Shown: piece by piece, positions 16,944 to 25,748 of the stretch | Position numbering within the stretch: the stretch's first letter is position 1 | Layout of the letters: every line of letters starts with the position of its first letter | NCBI GenBank assembly: GCA_964409905.1 | Contig: CAYPET010000010.1 | Span: 16,010-80,009, forward strand | DNA: 64,000 nt | Direction: 5' to 3' | Source of the DNA: JAGNRR01 sp964409905 | GTDB taxonomy: Bacteria; Bacteroidota; Bacteroidia; Chitinophagales; Chitinophagaceae | Translations under genes and position numbers: made by a program | Notes under the pieces: generated by a model | What the model was told of the DNA's origin: nothing | Seen by the model: the letters and a program-made list of their open reading frames with translations, nothing else | Database searches by the model: none

Positions 16944-18233
16944 CTAATTTGAAGAAGAGGGGGTTGAAGAACCTCCTTTTTTATTAGGCCTTTTTGAGCG
17001 TTTTTGCTGGTTGGGCTTTTCATTGCTTTTCTCGTTAGTTTTTACCACATCGCGTTTCGGGCCTTTTGTATTAGGAGCACTACCTGGTCTTTGGGGCTGA
17101 GTGTTTTTACGACTTTTGTTTTTCCGTTTTTGATTCTTACGGTCTAATGATTTTAAACTGATATGTCCAACCGTATCTGCAAATTCAAGATCTTTCTCCA
17201 CGTCTTTTTTAGATTCTATTTCCACAGGCTTCATTTCTTCCACTTTTATACCTTGACGGTTTAGCTCTTGAATCTCCTTTACGCGTTCTATGCTTAATGG
17301 GTACAATTTGCTGCTGCCAGCATAGCTGTACCATAACAGGTTATGAAATATATCCCGCTTTTGAAGGAAGGCTGTACCGGCAGTTGTAAGTAGTTTGTCT
17401 GCTTTTTTCGGAAAAACTTTCAGCGCATCCATGTAGGTGTCAAGTTCGTAGTTCAAGCAGCACTTTAACCTGCCGCATTGGCCAGATAGTTTTGACTGAT
17501 TAATGGCTAAGTTTTGATAACGGGCAGCAGCCGTAGATACTGAATTGAATTTTGTTAGCCAAGTACTGCAACAAAGCTCCCGACCACAACTACCGATGCC
17601 GCCAATTTTTCCAGCTTCCTGACGAATGCCAATTTGCTTCATTTCCACGCGCATTTTGAATTCGCCGGACAGCACCCGAATTAACTCACGAAAATCAACA
17701 CGGTTTTCGGCGGTGTAATAGTATGTTGCTTTTTTACCATTGGCTTGTATTTCCACTTCACTCATTTTCATGTCCAGCTTTAACTGGTTGATAATTGCAC
17801 GAGATTGCACAAGTATTTCCTTTTCACGAATTTTATTCGTGTGCATCTCATCAATTTCACTATCTGTAGCAAAACGAAGAATACGTCGTATTTCCTTGTC
17901 GTTTTCTTTGACATTTTTTTTCTTCATTTGAAGTCTGACGAGTTCGCCTTTAAGGCTGACTATGCCTATGTCATAACCACCCACGCCTTCTACTACCAAA
18001 TATTGACCTTTGGTCAACTCCATCGGAGAACTGAGTTTGTAAAAATCTTTTCTACTCCCATTATTAAAACTCATTTCAACGAATGGAAATGGTTTACCAA
18101 AATCTGCTAAAGGAATATCGCTAAGCCAATCAAATACATTTAATCTATTGCAACCGCCACTACTGCAATTACCGTTGCTCTTACAACCCATCGGTTTGCC
18201 ATCGGAGGCTGAACCACAATTTCCACATCCCAT
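16944..18233 (-). CDS. ricT: RicT/PSP1-domain protein with a cysteine-rich N terminus and a basic tail
   Basis: 429 residues. The core is a PSP1 domain containing GGIGSCGRELCCSTWL and LSGQCGRLKCCLNYE, the cysteine patterns of B. subtilis RicT (YaaT), a subunit of an Fe-S cluster complex acting in RNA maturation and phosphorelay control. An extra N-terminal segment has five cysteines in the first 28 residues (C3, C6, C17, C23, C28). The last 80 residues are Lys/Ser/Asn-rich and probably disordered, perhaps RNA-binding. RicA and RicF partners are not seen nearby. The role in Bacteroidota is not established. Confidence 0.85.
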   Translation of the reverse strand: MGCGNCGSASDGKPMGCKSNGNCSSGGCNRLNVFDWLSDIPLADFGKPFPFVEMSFNNGSRKDFYKLSSPMELTKGQYLVVEGVGGYDIGIVSLKGELVRLQMKKKNVKENDKEIRRILRFATDSEIDEMHTNKIREKEILVQSRAIINQLKLDMKMSEVEIQANGKKATYYYTAENRVDFRELIRVLSGEFKMRVEMKQIGIRQEAGKIGGIGSCGRELCCSTWLTKFNSVSTAAARYQNLAINQSKLSGQCGRLKCCLNYELDTYMDALKVFPKKADKLLTTAGTAFLQKRDIFHNLLWYSYAGSSKLYPLSIERVKEIQELNRQGIKVEEMKPVEIESKKDVEKDLEFADTVGHISLKSLDRKNQKRKNKSRKNTQPQRPGSAPNTKGPKRDVVKTNEKSNEKPNQQKRSKRPNKKGGSSTPSSSN

Positions 18234-18272
18234 CCTTAATCTATGTTTTTTTGCTTATTATCGTTAATCTGA

Positions 18273-18280
18273 CAAATATA
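18273..18280 (-). promoter_or_regulatory. TAnnTTTG promoter element for ricT
   Basis: TATATTTG on the minus strand, 39 bases before the ATG at 18233. Confidence 0.5.
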
Positions 18281-18462
18281 AGACTGATTTCATTCTAATA
18301 TTAGCTTGTCTTTGACGCTAATCGACACATTGATGCGGCCATTTTTTTGTTCAAAAAACTTCCTTTGAAACTAACGATGGTTAGGTAAATAACGCTTTTA
18401 GGCACAAAAAACCTTAACATATTCATTTTGATAAACGGCTGAAATGCGATGATTGGTCTGCT

Positions 18463-18470
18463 TATCTTTG
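18463..18470 (+). promoter_or_regulatory. TAnnTTTG promoter element for the second propeller protein
   Basis: TATCTTTG ends one base before the ATG at 18472, so that ATG could not be within the transcript leader. The in-frame ATGs at 18490/18493 are more likely starts. Confidence 0.55.
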
Positions 18471-18489
18471 AATGACAAATTTTAATCAG

Positions 18490-21021
18490 ATGATGATAAA
18501 AAAATCCGCTTCTTTACTACTCGGTATAATCATGAGCATGACTGCAACCGCACAAACTTATGATTGGGCAAAGCAAATAGGATCACTCAATCCTACTGAT
18601 TTTATAATGCCAACCGCAAATACAATCGATGCTTCCGGAAATTATATAGTCCTGAGCAATTTTACGGGTACGTATGACATGGATCCGGGAATAGGCACCG
18701 TCAACTTAACCGGAAATCAAAATGGTCAGGATATAGCGATTCAAAAATTTTCTTCAACAGGCAATTTGCTTTGGGCAAAAGGGATACTGAGTAGCAATGC
18801 TTATCAGGAGAGTGCGGCAATTGGTGCTGATGCTGCCGGTAATATTTATATAGCCGGAACCTTTGATGCTCCTGTTGATTTTGATCCGGGTACGGCAGTT
18901 AACGTGGTCTCGCCGGTAGGTGGTACCGATTTTTTTGTATTAAAATTAAATAGTAGTGGCAATTTTGTTTGGGTCAGAACGTTTGGTGCTGTAAGTACAC
19001 AGCCAAGAGCATTATGTTTGACTGTTAGCTCGGGGAACGGTATTATAATAGGTGGTGATTTTGACGGCACTTTAGATTTTGACCCTGGCAATGGTGTTGT
19101 AAACAAAACTGCCTCTTTTCAAGATGGCTATTTACTCTCTTTATCTGATGCAGGTAATTTTAATTGGGTACAAACTTTTGAATCTTCAGCCTACACAGCG
19201 GTTGAAAAAGTAAGCTCAGATGATATGGGCAGCATTTTTATCAGTGGCAACTTTATAGGGACAACTGATTTTGATCCTGGTTTAGGCTTGGATACCATCA
19301 CGTCTTTGAATGCGGCCTCATTTGGTGGTGACATATTTGTTGCAAGGCTGACATCTGCAGGCAACTATTTATGGGCTAAAAGAATTGGGGGTAATGATGA
19401 TGAGTTAGTTACGTCGATACGTTGCGATAAAAATGGTAATATTTTGGCCGCAGGACAGTTTTATGGTACTGTAGATTTTGATCCAAACTTAGGTGTAGCA
19501 GATTTGCAGGCAGATTTGCAATATGGAGATGCATTTATCACTAAATTATCAGCTACTGGAAATTATCTATGGGCAAAACAAATAACAGGTACTGATGAAG
19601 AATATATTGGCAACATTGACTTAGACACGCTGGGTTTTGTTTATTCTACTGGTTATTTTTTCGGTACGGCTGATTTCGATCCTGATACAGCCAGCCAAAT
19701 CTTAACGGCAGTCGGATCTTCGGTCGATGGTTTTGTGTTGAAACTAACAGCCAATGGAAACTTTGTACGAGTGAATCAGTTACAATCGAATGGCGCTGAT
19801 GAAGGTGGATTTTTAATAGCCCTCGATAGTGCCACCAATATTTATTCTTCAGGATTATTTGGCGGAACTGTTGATTTTGATCCGCAAAATACTGTTCAAA
19901 ACATATCACCCATTAGCCCATCTTTGGATGTTTATTATTTTAAATGGAATCAATGTATTCCTTCACAGACTGTCATTAATGCCACAGGTTGTACTTACGT
20001 ATTAAATGGTCAAACATATTCGGGTAATGGCTCATATACGCAATTGTTTACAAGTGCAACAGGCTGTGATAGTATCATAACCTTGAATCTGAGTGGCAGT
20101 AGTACCAATACCTATATTAGTCCGACCGTTTGTAATACAAATTATATTTTAAATGGTCAAACGTATACAGCCAGCGGAAACTACGTGCAGTATTATACCA
20201 ATCAGGCTAGCTGCGATAGCAATATCTATATTAATCTTACCATAGGGGCACAAAGTTTTAATACCATACAGATTACAGCATGTGACTTTTTTATGACGGA
20301 CCAAGGATACTATACACAAACGGGTATTTACAATGAAACGTATACGAATGCCAGTGGATGTGATAGCAACCTAACCATTGTGCTCACTGTAAACAATAGC
20401 CAAACAAATTTCGTGAATTTAAACAGTTGCGGATCTTATCTATTCAACAATAACCTGTTGACAAGTTCTGGTCAATACACTGCAAACTTTTTAGGGGCAA
20501 ACGGCTGTGATAGTACAGTAACATTGAATCTGACAATAACACCCACTGTAAATAGTAATGTTACTTTAAATGGTAATACATTGACAACTGCCGCAGGCGC
20601 TCCTGCAACCTATCAGTGGGTAAATTGTCCTACGTACATACCGATCTCGGGCGCTACCGCTCAGTCATTTGTACCTAGTGTGAGTGGAGATTATGCAGTT
20701 ATCATTTCATCAGGTGCTTGTACTGACACCTCGGCTTGTACGAATGTAGTAGTCACTTCTTTGGCCGATTATACTTCTATAAGAAATATTGTGCGTATTC
20801 ACCCAAATCCAACTTCAGATTATTGCACGGTTACTTTGGAAAAAGGGTTTAATCGGGCTCAAGCCCAATTAACAACCATTAGTGGCCAAGTATTACAAAC
20901 TATTGAGTTATATAAGAATCGCAATGCCAGTATTGATCTATCGCAATATTCAAGCGGTGTATACATATTGGAGGTCATTGCTGATGGCGAAAAAGCTAAC
21001 TTTAAACTGGTGAAGCAATAA
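18490..21021 (+). CDS. T9SS-secreted protein with seven FDPG repeats and four cysteine modules
   Basis: About 843 residues. An earlier ATG at 18472 abuts the promoter element, and the signal peptide (MMIKKSASLLLGIIMSMTATAQ) starts at 18490. Seven repeats with D-x-DPG-like loops (DMDPGIGTVN, DFDPGTAVN, DFDPGNGVVN, DFDPGLGLD, DFDPNLGVAD, DFDPDTASQ, DFDPQNTVQN) suggest a seven-bladed propeller, as in its paralogue at 11505. Four modules of about 45 residues follow, each bracketed by cysteines (for example TGCTYVLNGQTYSG to TGCDSIITLNL), then a C-terminal Por sorting domain (IHPNPTSDY). It is likely a surface adhesin or matrix protein. The ligand is unknown. Confidence 0.85.
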   Translation: MMIKKSASLLLGIIMSMTATAQTYDWAKQIGSLNPTDFIMPTANTIDASGNYIVLSNFTGTYDMDPGIGTVNLTGNQNGQDIAIQKFSSTGNLLWAKGILSSNAYQESAAIGADAAGNIYIAGTFDAPVDFDPGTAVNVVSPVGGTDFFVLKLNSSGNFVWVRTFGAVSTQPRALCLTVSSGNGIIIGGDFDGTLDFDPGNGVVNKTASFQDGYLLSLSDAGNFNWVQTFESSAYTAVEKVSSDDMGSIFISGNFIGTTDFDPGLGLDTITSLNAASFGGDIFVARLTSAGNYLWAKRIGGNDDELVTSIRCDKNGNILAAGQFYGTVDFDPNLGVADLQADLQYGDAFITKLSATGNYLWAKQITGTDEEYIGNIDLDTLGFVYSTGYFFGTADFDPDTASQILTAVGSSVDGFVLKLTANGNFVRVNQLQSNGADEGGFLIALDSATNIYSSGLFGGTVDFDPQNTVQNISPISPSLDVYYFKWNQCIPSQTVINATGCTYVLNGQTYSGNGSYTQLFTSATGCDSIITLNLSGSSTNTYISPTVCNTNYILNGQTYTASGNYVQYYTNQASCDSNIYINLTIGAQSFNTIQITACDFFMTDQGYYTQTGIYNETYTNASGCDSNLTIVLTVNNSQTNFVNLNSCGSYLFNNNLLTSSGQYTANFLGANGCDSTVTLNLTITPTVNSNVTLNGNTLTTAAGAPATYQWVNCPTYIPISGATAQSFVPSVSGDYAVIISSGACTDTSACTNVVVTSLADYTSIRNIVRIHPNPTSDYCTVTLEKGFNRAQAQLTTISGQVLQTIELYKNRNASIDLSQYSSGVYILEVIADGEKANFKLVKQ

Positions 21022-21044
21022 AATAGAACGTTCTTTGACACAGG

Positions 21045-21071
21045 AAAAGACGCCTTAGGGCGTCTTTTTTT
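21045..21071 (+). terminator. Rho-independent terminator
   Basis: AAAAGACGCC, loop TTAG, GGCGTCTTTT with a continuing T run. It lies 24 bases after the propeller-protein stop. Confidence 0.88.
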
Positions 21072-21160
21072 ATTTGTTCGCTTAGTATGTCAGGTACATG
21101 GTTAAATAATGAAATATGTTAAAATTAGTACTATGCAATCTAAAGTACTAAATAATGACT

Positions 21161-21168
21161 TATGTTTG
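21161..21168 (+). promoter_or_regulatory. TAnnTTTG promoter element for the PadR/PspC genes
   Basis: TATGTTTG overlaps the first possible ATG (21162) of the PadR frame, so translation should begin at 21186. Confidence 0.6.
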
Positions 21169-21185
21169 CATCAGAAACGCAAAGA

Positions 21186-21521
21186 ATGAATGTAGAAAAC
21201 ATACAGAGTCAAATGAAAAAAGGCGTGTTGGAGTTTTGCATCTTGTCAATTATCGGTAGGGGGGAAGTTTACCCTGCGGATATTGTAGAGGAACTTGAGC
21301 AGAAAGGCATGCCTGTATTGGAGGGCACTTTGTATCCATTGCTTACCCGTTTGAACAAAGCGGGCTATTTGGATTACAGGTGGGTAGAAAGTCAGAGCGG
21401 ACCACCGCGAAAATATTTCTCCATGAACAAACAAGGCGAAGCCTTCTATCAGGCATTAGAAAATACTTGGTACGATTTAGCATCGGCCGTAGAACGAATA
21501 AGTCAACAACAAAAAAAATAA
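21186..21521 (+). CDS. PadR-family transcriptional regulator
   Basis: 111 residues from MNVENIQSQMKKGVLEF; the longer frame from 21162 overlaps the promoter element. It is a PadR winged helix: LEFCILSIIGRGEVYPADIVEELEQKG, then the recognition segment VLEGTLYPLLTRLNKAGYLDYRW and the wing ESQSGPPRKYFSMNKQGE. It ends four bases before the PspC gene, a pairing common in Bacteroidota, so it probably autoregulates the operon and the PspC membrane protein. It would respond to envelope stress or small molecules; the effector is unknown. Confidence 0.9.
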   Translation: MNVENIQSQMKKGVLEFCILSIIGRGEVYPADIVEELEQKGMPVLEGTLYPLLTRLNKAGYLDYRWVESQSGPPRKYFSMNKQGEAFYQALENTWYDLASAVERISQQQKK

Positions 21522-21525
21522 ACGA

Positions 21526-22911
21526 ATGAACACAATCAATTTTAAATATTACCAACATTATTTGCAGTTTGAGGAAGCTGCGTTAACGCAATTTCAGGCC
21601 TATGAAAAAAGACTGAAAGAATATTTTCTTAATCAGGACGATGGATTAGAAATTTTTGAAGATATTAAACTACGCATTTGCGAAATACTTCATGCCAAGA
21701 CCAAGAGGGCAGATGCCTGTATAACTCAGCAGGACATACAGGATATTATAAGTAGCATTGGCGAGGTAGAACAATTAGAGAAGGTAGAAATTCTCGATGA
21801 TAAAGACTATGGTGCGAAAAATAGTGATGACAAAGGGCGCAAAAAATTGTTCCGTAGCGAAAATGAAAAAATAATCGCAGGTGTTTGCGGTGGATTAGGA
21901 AACTATTTTTCTATTGATCCATTAGCTTTTCGATTATTGTTCGTGATTATCAGCGTAATATCAAGAGGGTTGGGTTTATTGACCTATATCATCCTATGGG
22001 CTGTATTGACCTCAAAAGAATTGCCTGTTAACCTTAGTAAAAGGCTTTACCGAAATAGCAACAATAAAGTAATTGCCGGTGTGTGTGGTGGGTTGGCTTC
22101 ATTTTTTAATATTGAGGCATGGATTGTTCGGGTATTGTTCCTGAGCCCGATAATATTAAATGCAGCCTTAAGTGGATTCTTTGATTTTGGCATTACCATA
22201 TTCAATGGTTCGGCATTAGGGGTTGTTATTATCACTTATATCGTTTTATGGTTAACCACCAAAGAAACAGAAACTGCCGCTGAAGAACTAATGGCGCGTG
22301 GCGAAGATGTGAATATCTCAAGCATCACTGAAGAAAAAAAACGAGCTTATTCGGGGCGTTCGGGCAATTCTGGTTTAAATAATCTGCTGCGTGTCATTGC
22401 TTTTATTGTTATCGGACTGCTTATTATACCTATAGTCGGATTATTATTTTCATTGGTCTTTGGTAGTATTTTTATGTTGCCACTCACCAGTGCTATTTTA
22501 CATACTCCCTTAATGAAATGGTTGGGTGTTTTGAGTGTACTGTTCTTTTTGATTTTGCCTTTGGTGGCCATCATAGTTTGGGGCATTCGACGCATAGCCG
22601 GTATTAAATGTCCAAATAAAAGACTGCGCACTAGTTTTGGAGCACTTTGGGGGCTTGGCTTTACGTCCGCAACTATACTTAGTCTGTTGCTCATTTCAGA
22701 GTTGCGCAGCAGTGCTACCATTTCCGAAAAAATACACTTGCCCATAACCGGCGATACGCTTTATGTTGATGCGCTAAACGAAGAATTGAAAAATGGCCAG
22801 GTAACTTTTTCCGATGCGCCTTTTGCCGGTTTTTACGAAAAAGAAAACGACAAACAGCATGTTGGCTTGCTTACGTTTCGCCAACGCGTTTCATCGGATA
22901 GTTTGTTTTAG
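21526..22911 (+). CDS. PspC-domain membrane protein, N-terminal part (frame-split)
   Basis: 461 residues. After a helical N-terminal domain (1-100) come two PspC domains (KIIAGVCGGLGNYFSID near 115 and KVIAGVCGGLASFFNIE near 180) with hydrophobic helices, then three more membrane segments (about 290-380). The frame stops at a TAG inside GTTTTAG. Reading on in the -1 frame gives LVEVKTSAQGTGKKVAIANANL and continues into the 22950-23456 frame, which resembles the periplasmic C-terminal half of such proteins. Either the gene is mutated, the base calls at the T run are wrong, or there is programmed slippage. It is co-transcribed with padR. Confidence 0.82.
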   Translation: MNTINFKYYQHYLQFEEAALTQFQAYEKRLKEYFLNQDDGLEIFEDIKLRICEILHAKTKRADACITQQDIQDIISSIGEVEQLEKVEILDDKDYGAKNSDDKGRKKLFRSENEKIIAGVCGGLGNYFSIDPLAFRLLFVIISVISRGLGLLTYIILWAVLTSKELPVNLSKRLYRNSNNKVIAGVCGGLASFFNIEAWIVRVLFLSPIILNAALSGFFDFGITIFNGSALGVVIITYIVLWLTTKETETAAEELMARGEDVNISSITEEKKRAYSGRSGNSGLNNLLRVIAFIVIGLLIIPIVGLLFSLVFGSIFMLPLTSAILHTPLMKWLGVLSVLFFLILPLVAIIVWGIRRIAGIKCPNKRLRTSFGALWGLGFTSATILSLLLISELRSSATISEKIHLPITGDTLYVDALNEELKNGQVTFSDAPFAGFYEKENDKQHVGLLTFRQRVSSDSLF

Positions 22912-22949
22912 TTGAAGTAAAAACATCTGCTCAAGGTACAGGTAAAAAA

Positions 22950-23456
22950 GTGGCGATAGCCAATGCCAATTTAGTACAGTACGAATACCAACTGCTGGAA
23001 AATCACTTATCAGTGCCGGAATTTTTGACGCTGGCTGATTCTGAGCCTTTTCGATTTCAGCGAGCCGAGCTTATTTTCTACGTGCCTAAAAATAAAAAAC
23101 TGATAATGGACCCAAATTTGGGAAAAATGCGGTTTGGAAATCGCTATTTGAAAATCAATACAGATTGGGATGACCTGGATGATGAAACCAAAACAGAAAT
23201 ACGACAAGAAGTGAATGAGGCCATGAACGAGGTGAACGATGCGATGGATGAGGTGTCTGAAAACCTAAGTGAAGTAACTGAAGAATTGAATGATATGCCG
23301 GTTACAAACGATGCATCTAGTGCCGCTTCAGACGAGCTCCGCAAAGAAACAGCAAGGACAAAGGCAAAAATCAGAATAGAAAAACAAAGTCTGAGGCTAA
23401 AGAAAGAACAACTTAAATTAGAACAAATGCAGCAAGAATTGGAAGCGGCAAATTAA
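22950..23456 (+). CDS. PspC-domain protein, C-terminal part (frame-split)
   Basis: 168 residues from a GTG, but the same frame is open back to the stop of the preceding gene, so this is probably the detached C-terminal region rather than an independent gene. It has beta-rich sequence (FRFQRAELIFYVPKNKKLIMD), typical of the adhesin-like domain after PspC membrane segments. A Glu-rich stretch (about 85-120) and a predicted coiled-coil tail (KAKIRIEKQSLRLKKEQLKLEQ) follow. No signal peptide of its own is present. If translated alone it would be cytoplasmic and without an obvious role. Confidence 0.65.
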   Translation: MAIANANLVQYEYQLLENHLSVPEFLTLADSEPFRFQRAELIFYVPKNKKLIMDPNLGKMRFGNRYLKINTDWDDLDDETKTEIRQEVNEAMNEVNDAMDEVSENLSEVTEELNDMPVTNDASSAASDELRKETARTKAKIRIEKQSLRLKKEQLKLEQMQQELEAAN

Positions 23457-23506
23457 TTAGTAACGATTTGGTAATCTTAATATCATAATCGCTTGTTTGG
23501 ATGATT

Positions 23507-23514
23507 TAGTTTTG
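23507..23514 (+). promoter_or_regulatory. TAnnTTTG promoter element for the two-component pair
   Basis: TAGTTTTG, 16 bases before the response-regulator ATG at 23531. Confidence 0.5.
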
Positions 23515-23530
23515 TATCAAATTAACCTGC

Positions 23531-24199
23531 ATGCTGAATGCCAAAATACTTTTAGTAGATGATGAGCAAGATATCCTTGACATCTTATCATTTAATCTTC
23601 AAAAAGAAAACTATGAGGTTTTTACAGCTCAAGATGGTAACGAGGCAATAGAGAAGGCCATTGAAATTATTCCAGATTTAATTGTGCTCGATAGAATGAT
23701 GCCACACAAAAGTGGGGTGGAGGCTTGCAAAGAGTTGAGACAAATACCGGAATTGAAGGACACGGCAATTATTTTTCTAACAGCTCTGGCTGATGAAGAA
23801 AATGAAATTTTTGGTTTGGAAGTAGGAGCAGACGATTATATATCCAAACCCATAAAGCCAAAACTATTCGTGTCAAAAGTCAAAGCTACATTGCGGCGAA
23901 CAAATACTGTTTCTGAACTCTTGGTATTTGATGATATTGAAATTGACCGAGAAAAATTTATTGTTCGATATAAGAATGAAGAAATTATTTTTCCCCGCAA
24001 AGAATTTGAATTATTGGCATTATTAGCGTCAAAACCCGGCAAAGTCTTTTTACGCCAGGATATTCTCAACAAAGTCTGGGGGCGAGATGTTATCGTTGGA
24101 GATCGTACAATCGATGTACACATCAGAAAAATTCGCAAAAAGCTTGATGACAGCTTTATTCAAACAATAAAAGGGGTCGGTTATAAATTCGATGTTTAG
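23531..24199 (+). CDS. OmpR/PhoB-family response regulator
   Basis: 222 residues. Receiver domain (1-120) with acidic pair LVDDEQD, phospho-acceptor Asp54 in LIVLDRMMP, IIFLTA and Lys in YISKPI. The C-terminal winged helix (about 130-222) has FPRKEFELLALLASKPGKVFLRQDIL, GDRTIDVHIRKIRKKL and GVGYKFDV, so it is a DNA-binding OmpR-type regulator. The histidine kinase gene starts 24 bases downstream. The pairing and PhoB-like sequence suggest control of phosphate or envelope genes, but targets cannot be told from this window. Confidence 0.93.
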   Translation: MLNAKILLVDDEQDILDILSFNLQKENYEVFTAQDGNEAIEKAIEIIPDLIVLDRMMPHKSGVEACKELRQIPELKDTAIIFLTALADEENEIFGLEVGADDYISKPIKPKLFVSKVKATLRRTNTVSELLVFDDIEIDREKFIVRYKNEEIIFPRKEFELLALLASKPGKVFLRQDILNKVWGRDVIVGDRTIDVHIRKIRKKLDDSFIQTIKGVGYKFDV

Positions 24200-24223
24200 C
24201 AAGAAGCGATTATTTTTGGTAAC

Positions 24224-25267
24224 TTGATAATCTCAGCAAAAAATCTAACACATAGGCAAATGGCCTTTTTTGCTGCAATGGCCTGCAGTGTCTTTGCATT
24301 TCTTTTGGTGTTGCTATTTACAGCGGGGCGTTGGCTTGTTAGTCTGGCAGTATTCGCTCTTATGTTTGCCTTTGCGTATTACATTTTCAAGTTTCTTCTG
24401 GAGCGATTTATTTACAGAAAAATTAAAGTGATATACAAACTCATATCACGCGAACAGGAAAATATGAAGCTAGAGTCGGCTTTTCAGGATAAAACAATTG
24501 ACGAAGTCCGCGATGATGTGTTAAAATGGGCTGGCGAAAAACGCATTGAAATTAGTCGATTGCAGCATAACGAAAGTTTTCGAAAAGAATTTTTGATGAA
24601 CTTGGCCCATGAGCTACGCACGCCGATATTCTCAATACAAGGCTATATCGCTACTCTTTTGGATGGTGAAATTAATAATCCTGAAGTAAATGTACGCTTC
24701 CTTGAAAATGCTGCTCGCAGTGCCGATAGACTAAGCAATCTCGTCGATCAATTAAAAGAAATTTCACATTACGAGAGTCACCGTGTCCGCTTGGAAAAAA
24801 GTTCGTTCAGCATCCAAAAAAATATCAAAAAGGTTTTTGCTGAGTTGAAACCTTTGGCTGATGAAAAAGAAATTAGCATGTCCATCAAAAAGGGTTGCGA
24901 AGGTGACTTTTTAGTTTGGGCAGATAAAATGCGTATAGAACAGGTGCTCATAAATTTAATCCAAAATGCTATCAAGTATGGCAAGAAAGGCGGGCATGTG
25001 CTGGCTGGCGTTTATACAATTGACGATAGAAAGATACTCGTGGAAATAGCTGATAATGGGGTGGGTATGGACCAGGATCAAAGTATTCGTGTTTTTGAAC
25101 GATTTTTTAGAACTGATGAAGCACGGACCATAGATAAACATGGCCATGGCCTTGGGCTATCCATTGTGAAGCATATTGTAGAGGCACACAAACAAACTAT
25201 ACAGTGTCGCAGTCAAAAAGGCCTTGGTACAACCTTTAGCTTTACATTGGAAAGGGATAGAGATTAA
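24224..25267 (+). CDS. Sensor histidine kinase, PhoR-like
   Basis: 347 residues from a TTG start; an in-frame ATG at codon 12 is the alternative. Two membrane helices (about 14-32 and 36-58) have almost no periplasmic loop, so the input is probably within the membrane or cytoplasm. The HisKA box FLMNLAHELRTPIFSIQGY has the phospho-acceptor His129. The HATPase domain has N-box NLIQNAIKYG, G1 IADNGVGM and G2 HGHGLGLSIV. A TATTTTTG at 24211 could give it an extra internal promoter. It is the partner of the response regulator just upstream. Confidence 0.92.
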   Translation: MIISAKNLTHRQMAFFAAMACSVFAFLLVLLFTAGRWLVSLAVFALMFAFAYYIFKFLLERFIYRKIKVIYKLISREQENMKLESAFQDKTIDEVRDDVLKWAGEKRIEISRLQHNESFRKEFLMNLAHELRTPIFSIQGYIATLLDGEINNPEVNVRFLENAARSADRLSNLVDQLKEISHYESHRVRLEKSSFSIQKNIKKVFAELKPLADEKEISMSIKKGCEGDFLVWADKMRIEQVLINLIQNAIKYGKKGGHVLAGVYTIDDRKILVEIADNGVGMDQDQSIRVFERFFRTDEARTIDKHGHGLGLSIVKHIVEAHKQTIQCRSQKGLGTTFSFTLERDRD

Positions 25268-25340
25268 GAAAGACCTAACTTGGTAGATACAAATTTTTCA
25301 ATCAGGCATTTCTAAGGGTAATTATTACATACTATATTGT

Positions 25341-25748
25341 TTAAGGCGCTGCCTTATACAGGTAAGCCAGTAAGGCTGCAATCTCACCTTCGTCCATCCC
25401 TTGATAGGGTGGCATTTGTGCTTTGTCTTTCCATTGTTGATAAATGTATCTCGAACGTTTTGTAGACTGCATTTCAGCAGGGGCATTCTTTATAAAGGCA
25501 GCCAGTGCGGTCGCATCTGGCCAGTTAGATTTCAGGCTATCCAGCATTGGTGCCATACCCGTACTGGTATTTGGAGCTAGTGCATGACAAACATTGCAAT
25601 TCGCCTGGAATATAACCTCACCGCTTTTAACTAATTCCTCTTGGCTTTGGGCTGTATTATTCTTTTGTATCGGCTCACTATTTTGATTTTGGCAAGCAGC
25701 TATTAATAACATTCCAAATGCCCAAAACAAGATGAAAGGCTTTTTCAT
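25341..25748 (-). CDS. Cytochrome c lipoprotein
   Basis: 135 residues. Lipobox LLIAAC with lipidated Cys19. One haem-binding motif CNVCH (Cys51, Cys54, His55) and a probable axial methionine in KAQMPPYQGM, so a small class I monohaem cytochrome c. It acts in the periplasm, anchored to a membrane, in electron transfer; the partner is unknown. The gene abuts lepB (stop of lepB and start of this ORF are adjacent), so the two are probably co-transcribed. Confidence 0.9.
   Translation of the reverse strand: MKKPFILFWAFGMLLIAACQNQNSEPIQKNNTAQSQEELVKSGEVIFQANCNVCHALAPNTSTGMAPMLDSLKSNWPDATALAAFIKNAPAEMQSTKRSRYIYQQWKDKAQMPPYQGMDEGEIAALLAYLYKAAP

Noticed and set aside
24211..24218. TATTTTTG between the response regulator and histidine kinase as a definite promoter
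   Set aside because: It overlaps the short gap of an obvious two-gene operon and could be chance; it is mentioned only as a possibility in the kinase entry.
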